From: Nocardioides panzhihuensis
Lineage (GTDB): Bacteria; Actinomycetota; Actinomycetes; Propionibacteriales; Nocardioidaceae
Direction of reading: 5' to 3'
Length of the DNA: 64,000 bases
Assembly (NCBI RefSeq): GCF_013408335.1
Contig: NZ_JACBZR010000001.1
Span: 5,543,501-5,607,500, forward strand
The first letter of the stretch is position 1, and the number at the start of each line of letters is the position of its first letter. This document shows positions 60,812 through 64,000 of the stretch, in pieces. A model generated the notes under the pieces. It did no database searches. It was not told the DNA's origin and saw only the letters and a list, made by a program, of their open reading frames with translations. Position numbers and translations under genes: made by a program.

Positions 60812-61479
60812 GTATGGAGACCACGGTCCACCTGTTGCGTCATGGTGAGGTGCACAACCCGGAGGGCATCCTCTACGGGCGCAGAGCCGGGTACAACCTC
60901 TCCGAGCTCGGCGTCCAGATGGCCGAACGGGTCGCCGACCGGATCGCGGGGCAGGACATCACCCACGTCATCTCCAGCCCCCTCGAGCGGGCGCAGCAGA
61001 CCGCCGGCCCGCTGGCGAAGGCGCTCGGCGTCGACGTCTCGCTGGACGAGCGGGTGCTCGAGTCGGAGAACCTCTTCGTCGGCAAGAGCTTCAAGGACGG
61101 CCTGGGACCGCTGAAGGACCCCAAGGTCTGGCCGAAGCTGATCAACCCGTTCAAGCCGTCGTGGGGCGAGCCCTACCTGGAGATCGTGGCGAGGATGATG
61201 GCCGCGATCCACGACGCCCGAGACCTGGCCCGGGGTCATGAGGTGGTCATCGTCTCCCACCAGCTGCCGATCTGGACCACCCGGCTGCACGTCGAGGGCC
61301 GCAGCTTCCTGCACGATCCGCGCCACCGCCAGTGCGCACTGTGCTCGCTGACCTCGCTCCACTTCGTCGACGACGAGTTCGTCGCGCTCTCCTACAGCGA
61401 GCCCGCCGGCGACATGCTGCCCGCCAAGGACAAGTACGCGCCGTTCTCGGCCGGCGACGCGGAAGACTCGGAAGATTAA
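60808..61479 (+). CDS. Histidine phosphatase superfamily protein
   Basis: 223 residues. [19 protein letters not shown] holds the catalytic [18 protein letters not shown] and [17 protein letters not shown] supply the second His. Member of the phosphoglycerate-mutase-like family. It always lies between hemL and the ResA-like gene in many actinobacteria (M. tuberculosis Rv0525 equivalent); the substrate is unknown. Its stop is 35 bp before the next start. Confidence 0.92.
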   Translation: MSMETTVHLLRHGEVHNPEGILYGRRAGYNLSELGVQMAERVADRIAGQDITHVISSPLERAQQTAGPLAKALGVDVSLDERVLESENLFVGKSFKDGLGPLKDPKVWPKLINPFKPSWGEPYLEIVARMMAAIHDARDLARGHEVVIVSHQLPIWTTRLHVEGRSFLHDPRHRQCALCSLTSLHFVDDEFVALSYSEPAGDMLPAKDKYAPFSAGDAEDSED

Positions 61480-61514
61480 CGAGGCTCTCAGGTTTGTCAG
61501 GAAACATCCTGCGT

Positions 61515-62081
61515 GTGCGTAAGAAGCTGGGTGGCCTCCTCCTCACGGTGGTGATGGTGGGGCTGCTGGCCGCGTGCGGGCAGACGGGCACCAACGAGGC
61601 CGGCTACATCTCCGGTGACGGCCGCACCCGGGAGATCCCGGCCGCCGAACGAGGCGAGCCGATCGAGCTCGCCGGCGAGACTCTCGACGGCAAGCCCTTC
61701 GACCTCGCCGACACCCGTGGCAAGGTCACCGTGCTCAACGTGTGGTGGACCGGCTGTGCGCCGTGCCGCAAGGAGATGCCGATGCTCCAGGCCGCCTACG
61801 AGGAGCTGGGTGACGAGGTCGCCTTCGTCGGGATCAACACCCGCGACGCCTCGGCCGCCCAGGGGCAGGCGTTCGAGCGGCACTACGGCGTGGAGTACCC
61901 GTCGGTCTACTCGCCCGACGGCGCCGCCGTCCTGGCGCTGAAGGGATCCTTGGCGCCCCGCGCCATCCCGGCGACCGCGATCCTCGACCCCGAGGGGCGC
62001 GTGGCCGCGCTGATCCGCGGCGAGATCCCCTCCGCACGTACGCTCGACGAGCTCATCTCCTCGGCGGGGAAGTCCGCATGA
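61515..62081 (+). CDS. TlpA/ResA-like thiol-disulfide lipoprotein
   Basis: 188 residues from GTG 61515 (AGGAAA upstream). A lipoprotein signal with lipobox LLAAC leads to a thioredoxin fold with the WTGCAPCRKEMP CxxC site, GINTRDASAAQGQAFERHYG and the cis-Pro in PRAIPATAILDPEG. As in other System II loci it should keep apocytochrome c haem-binding Cys reduced, fed by CcdA. Overlaps ccdA by ATGA. Confidence 0.92.
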   Translation: MRKKLGGLLLTVVMVGLLAACGQTGTNEAGYISGDGRTREIPAAERGEPIELAGETLDGKPFDLADTRGKVTVLNVWWTGCAPCRKEMPMLQAAYEELGDEVAFVGINTRDASAAQGQAFERHYGVEYPSVYSPDGAAVLALKGSLAPRAIPATAILDPEGRVAALIRGEIPSARTLDELISSAGKSA

Positions 62082-62836
62082 CGGATTGGTTCGCGAGCAC
62101 CGCCGGGAGCGGGTCGCTGCTGCTGGCGGTGCCGATCGCGCTGCTGGCCGGGTTTCTCTCGTTCATCTCGCCCTGCACGCTGCCGATGCTCCCCGGATAT
62201 CTCTCCTACGCCACCGGCCTGTCCGGCACCGACCTCGCCTCCGGCGACGTACGCCGCGGCCGCATGCTCGCGGGAGCTCTGCTCTTCGTCGCCGGCTTCT
62301 CGGTGGTCTTCGTGCTGTTGGGCGTCACCGTGGGCGGGATCGCCTACAAGCTGCTCGCGTTCCAAGAGACCGGCACCAAAGTCCTCGGGGTGCTCTCGAT
62401 CATCATGGGGATCGCGTTCATGGGCTTCATCCCGCTGCTCCAGCGGGACCTGAAGTTCCACAAGGTGCCGGCGGTCGGGCTGGCCGCGGCGCCTCTGCTC
62501 GGCTTCCTCTTCGGGCTCGCCTGGACCCCGTGCACCGGGCCGACGCTCGGCGTCATCGCCGGGCTCGCCTGGGACCAGGGCACCGCCGCGCGCGGCGGTC
62601 TCCTGCTCGCGGTCTACGCGCTCGGGCTCGGCATCCCGTTCGTGCTGGTCGCGGTGATGTGGCGCCGGGCCACCGTCGCGCTGAGCTGGTTCCGCCGCCA
62701 CACCCGCGCGGTCACGATCATCGGCGGCGTCGTGATGATCCTGATCGGGATCGCCATGCTCACCGGCTGGTGGGACAACGGCATGCAATGGCTGCAGGTC
62801 CAGGTCGTGCAACGCTGGGAGGGCATCGCGCTATGA
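62078..62836 (+). CDS. ccdA: Cytochrome c biogenesis protein CcdA
   Basis: 252 residues, six membrane helices. ALLAGFLSFISPCTLPMLPGYLSYATG and LFGLAWTPCTGPTLGVIAGLAWDQGTA hold the two redox Cys in the SPCxLP and TPCxGP loops typical of DsbD/CcdA. It passes electrons from thioredoxin across the membrane to the ResA-like protein. Followed by resB, so the cluster is resA-ccdA-resB, completed by resC/ccsA outside the window. Confidence 0.95.
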   Translation: MTDWFASTAGSGSLLLAVPIALLAGFLSFISPCTLPMLPGYLSYATGLSGTDLASGDVRRGRMLAGALLFVAGFSVVFVLLGVTVGGIAYKLLAFQETGTKVLGVLSIIMGIAFMGFIPLLQRDLKFHKVPAVGLAAAPLLGFLFGLAWTPCTGPTLGVIAGLAWDQGTAARGGLLLAVYALGLGIPFVLVAVMWRRATVALSWFRRHTRAVTIIGGVVMILIGIAMLTGWWDNGMQWLQVQVVQRWEGIAL

Positions 62837-62912
62837 GCGAGCGACAGCGAGCGACGATCAGTCTCAGGCCGCCACTTCCGTACTCTTCGCGTTGCACTAC
62901 GGAGGTGGCGGC

Positions 62913-64000
62913 ATGAGCACCCCGACGACCGACACGGACCCTGCTGACCAGCAGAAACAAGCGAACGTACGCCGCTCGGGCGAGCTGAACGCCCGCGAGC
63001 TGGCGCGCTGGGGCTGGCGCCAGCTGACCTCGATGCGTACGGCGCTGATCCTGCTGCTGCTGCTCGCGCTGGCCGCCGTCCCGGGCTCGCTGATCCCGCA
63101 GGACGGGGTCGACTCGCTCAAGGCCGACCAGTGGCGCGCGGCGCACACGACGCTCACCCCGATCTACGAGAAGCTCGGCCTCTTCAACGTCTACTCCGCG
63201 CCGTGGTTCGCGGCCATCTACCTGCTGCTGATGGTCTCGCTGGTGGGCTGCATCATCCCGCGTTGCCTGGTCTACGCGCGCGCCATGCGGGCCGAGCCGC
63301 CGGCGACGCCGGCCAAGCTGACGAGGCTGCCCGACTCCGCGACGTACGTCACCGACGAGGAGCCCGAGGAGGTGCTCGCCGCGGCGCGGAAGCAGCTGCG
63401 CGGCTACCGGATCCGGAAGGACGGGTCGACCGGAGGCGACAGCGACCCTTCGACAGGCTCAGGACACCGCTCCGTCTCGGCGGAGAAGGGCTACCTGCGT
63501 GAGGCCGGCAACCTGGTCTTCCATGTGTCGCTGATCATCGTCCTGGTCGCGTTCGCGCTCGGGAGCCTGTTCGGCTACAAGGGCGGCGTGATCGTGCTGG
63601 TGGGGGAGGAGTACGGCTTCGCCAACGAGCTGTCGCAGTACGACGACTTCAAGTCCGGCTCGCTCTTCACCCCCGAGGACCTCGACGACTTCTCGTTCAA
63701 GATCGACGACTTCAAGGCCGAGTGGCTGACCACGGGACCGGGCGCTGGGACGGCGCGCGGGTTCGAGTCGAACCTCCGCTACACCGCGGGGACGAGCGAC
63801 GAGAAGAAGTACGACCTCAAGGTCAACCACCCGCTGACCGTCGGCAGCACCGACATCTTCCTGCTCGCCCACGGCTACGCGCCGGTGATCACGGTGCGCG
63901 ACGGCGAGGGCAACGTGGCCTACTCCGGCCCGACCGTCTTCCTCCCGCAGAGCCAGAACCTGCTCTCCTTCGGCGTCGTGAAGGCGCCGTACGCCTCGCC
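62913..64000 (+). CDS. resB: Cytochrome c biogenesis protein ResB (3' truncated by window end)
   Basis: ATG 62913 follows GGAGG. 362 codons are visible with no stop. ELARWGWRQLTSMRTALILLLLLALAAVPGSLIPQ is the ResB N-terminal helix, GLFNVYSAPWFAAIYLLLMVSLVGCIIPR the second and GYLREAGNLVFHVSLIIVLVAFALGSLFGYKG the third, followed by the large extracytoplasmic domain. ResB works with ResC/CcsA to deliver haem to apocytochromes. Residues ~170-185 (GSTGGDSDPSTGSGHR) are an insert encoded by a REP-like fragment at 63446-63466. Confidence 0.94.
   Translation, partial: MSTPTTDTDPADQQKQANVRRSGELNARELARWGWRQLTSMRTALILLLLLALAAVPGSLIPQDGVDSLKADQWRAAHTTLTPIYEKLGLFNVYSAPWFAAIYLLLMVSLVGCIIPRCLVYARAMRAEPPATPAKLTRLPDSATYVTDEEPEEVLAAARKQLRGYRIRKDGSTGGDSDPSTGSGHRSVSAEKGYLREAGNLVFHVSLIIVLVAFALGSLFGYKGGVIVLVGEEYGFANELSQYDDFKSGSLFTPEDLDDFSFKIDDFKAEWLTTGPGAGTARGFESNLRYTAGTSDEKKYDLKVNHPLTVGSTDIFLLAHGYAPVITVRDGEGNVAYSGPTVFLPQSQNLLSFGVVKAPYAS
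63446..63466. repeat. REP-like fragment inside resB
   Basis: CCCTTCGACAGGCTCAGGAC plus A, continuing ACCGC, matches the palindromic intergenic repeat at 55805-55841 (minus strand) at 23 of 25 positions. It is in frame and encodes part of a Gly/Ser linker before the third helix. Confidence 0.75.

Noticed and set aside
62833..62916. Short frame MSERQRATISLRPPLPYSSR... overlapping the end of ccdA
   Set aside because: The frame starts in a repeat-like tag, and the resB start at 62913 has a proper GGAGG site; no sign that it is a gene.

Overview
The window is a 64 kb piece of a high-GC actinobacterial chromosome, most likely Nocardioides or a close relative in the Propionibacteriales. The signs are strong G/C third-position bias, frequent GTG starts, ATGA/GTGA overlaps inside operons, a Ddn-like F420-type reductase, an actinobacterial holin-X protein, a BldC-like regulator beside the 33-residue ribosomal protein bS22, and a rex-hemA-hemC-hemD-hemB block. 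The order BldC-like, bS22, epimerase, acyltransferase, SerB-like phosphatase, glutaredoxin, hemA, hemC, hemD, hemB matches what I recall of mycobacterial Rv0500A-Rv0512.

1-13 kb is housekeeping. It starts with the end of a MarP-like membrane serine protease, followed by a DUF559/AbiEi-type protein flanked on both sides by 21-bp repeats, holin-X, NhaA, and an NlpC/P60 cell-wall hydrolase behind a c-di-AMP (ydaO) riboswitch. A two-part acetate locus follows: acs, an ActP-like symporter and a DUF485 protein, then a second symporter with a small membrane protein and a LytS/LytTR two-component system in one overlapping operon. 13-19 kb holds a deazaflavin-type reductase, a low-affinity iron permease next to a broken paralogue, a PQQ-type sugar dehydrogenase, a 5'-nucleotidase and small membrane proteins.

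19-39 kb is a defence island. The first half is a type I restriction-modification locus: an HTH protein with a specificity-like tail, hsdM, hsdS, then a TIGR04255 protein, an HTH/VbhA-like antitoxin and a Fic protein, then hsdR. The second half is a tightly coupled five-gene operon: a two-helix membrane protein with a long coiled coil, a one-helix protein with a TolR/MotB-like intramembrane Asp, a protein whose C-terminus looks like a dead protein kinase, and two different SNF2 helicases. It resembles Zorya in parts (a stator-like pair plus a SNF2 helicase) but matches no Zorya type I know, and it is the best candidate here for an undescribed system. No integrase, tRNA or att site is visible at the edges.

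39-64 kb returns to core genes: a PhoX phosphatase, NarK, trpS behind a Trp-codon leader-peptide attenuator, an AcuC-type deacetylase, a BldN-like ECF sigma factor with a DUF5667 partner, rex and haem synthesis (hemA, hemC, cobA-hemD fusion, hemB, later hemL), a TetR regulator, a lytic transglycosylase, and the start of a System II cytochrome c maturation operon (resA-like, ccdA, resB), cut by the window end.

Several short palindromic or tandem repeat families are scattered between genes. At least two REP-like fragments lie in frame inside coding sequence (hsdM, resB).
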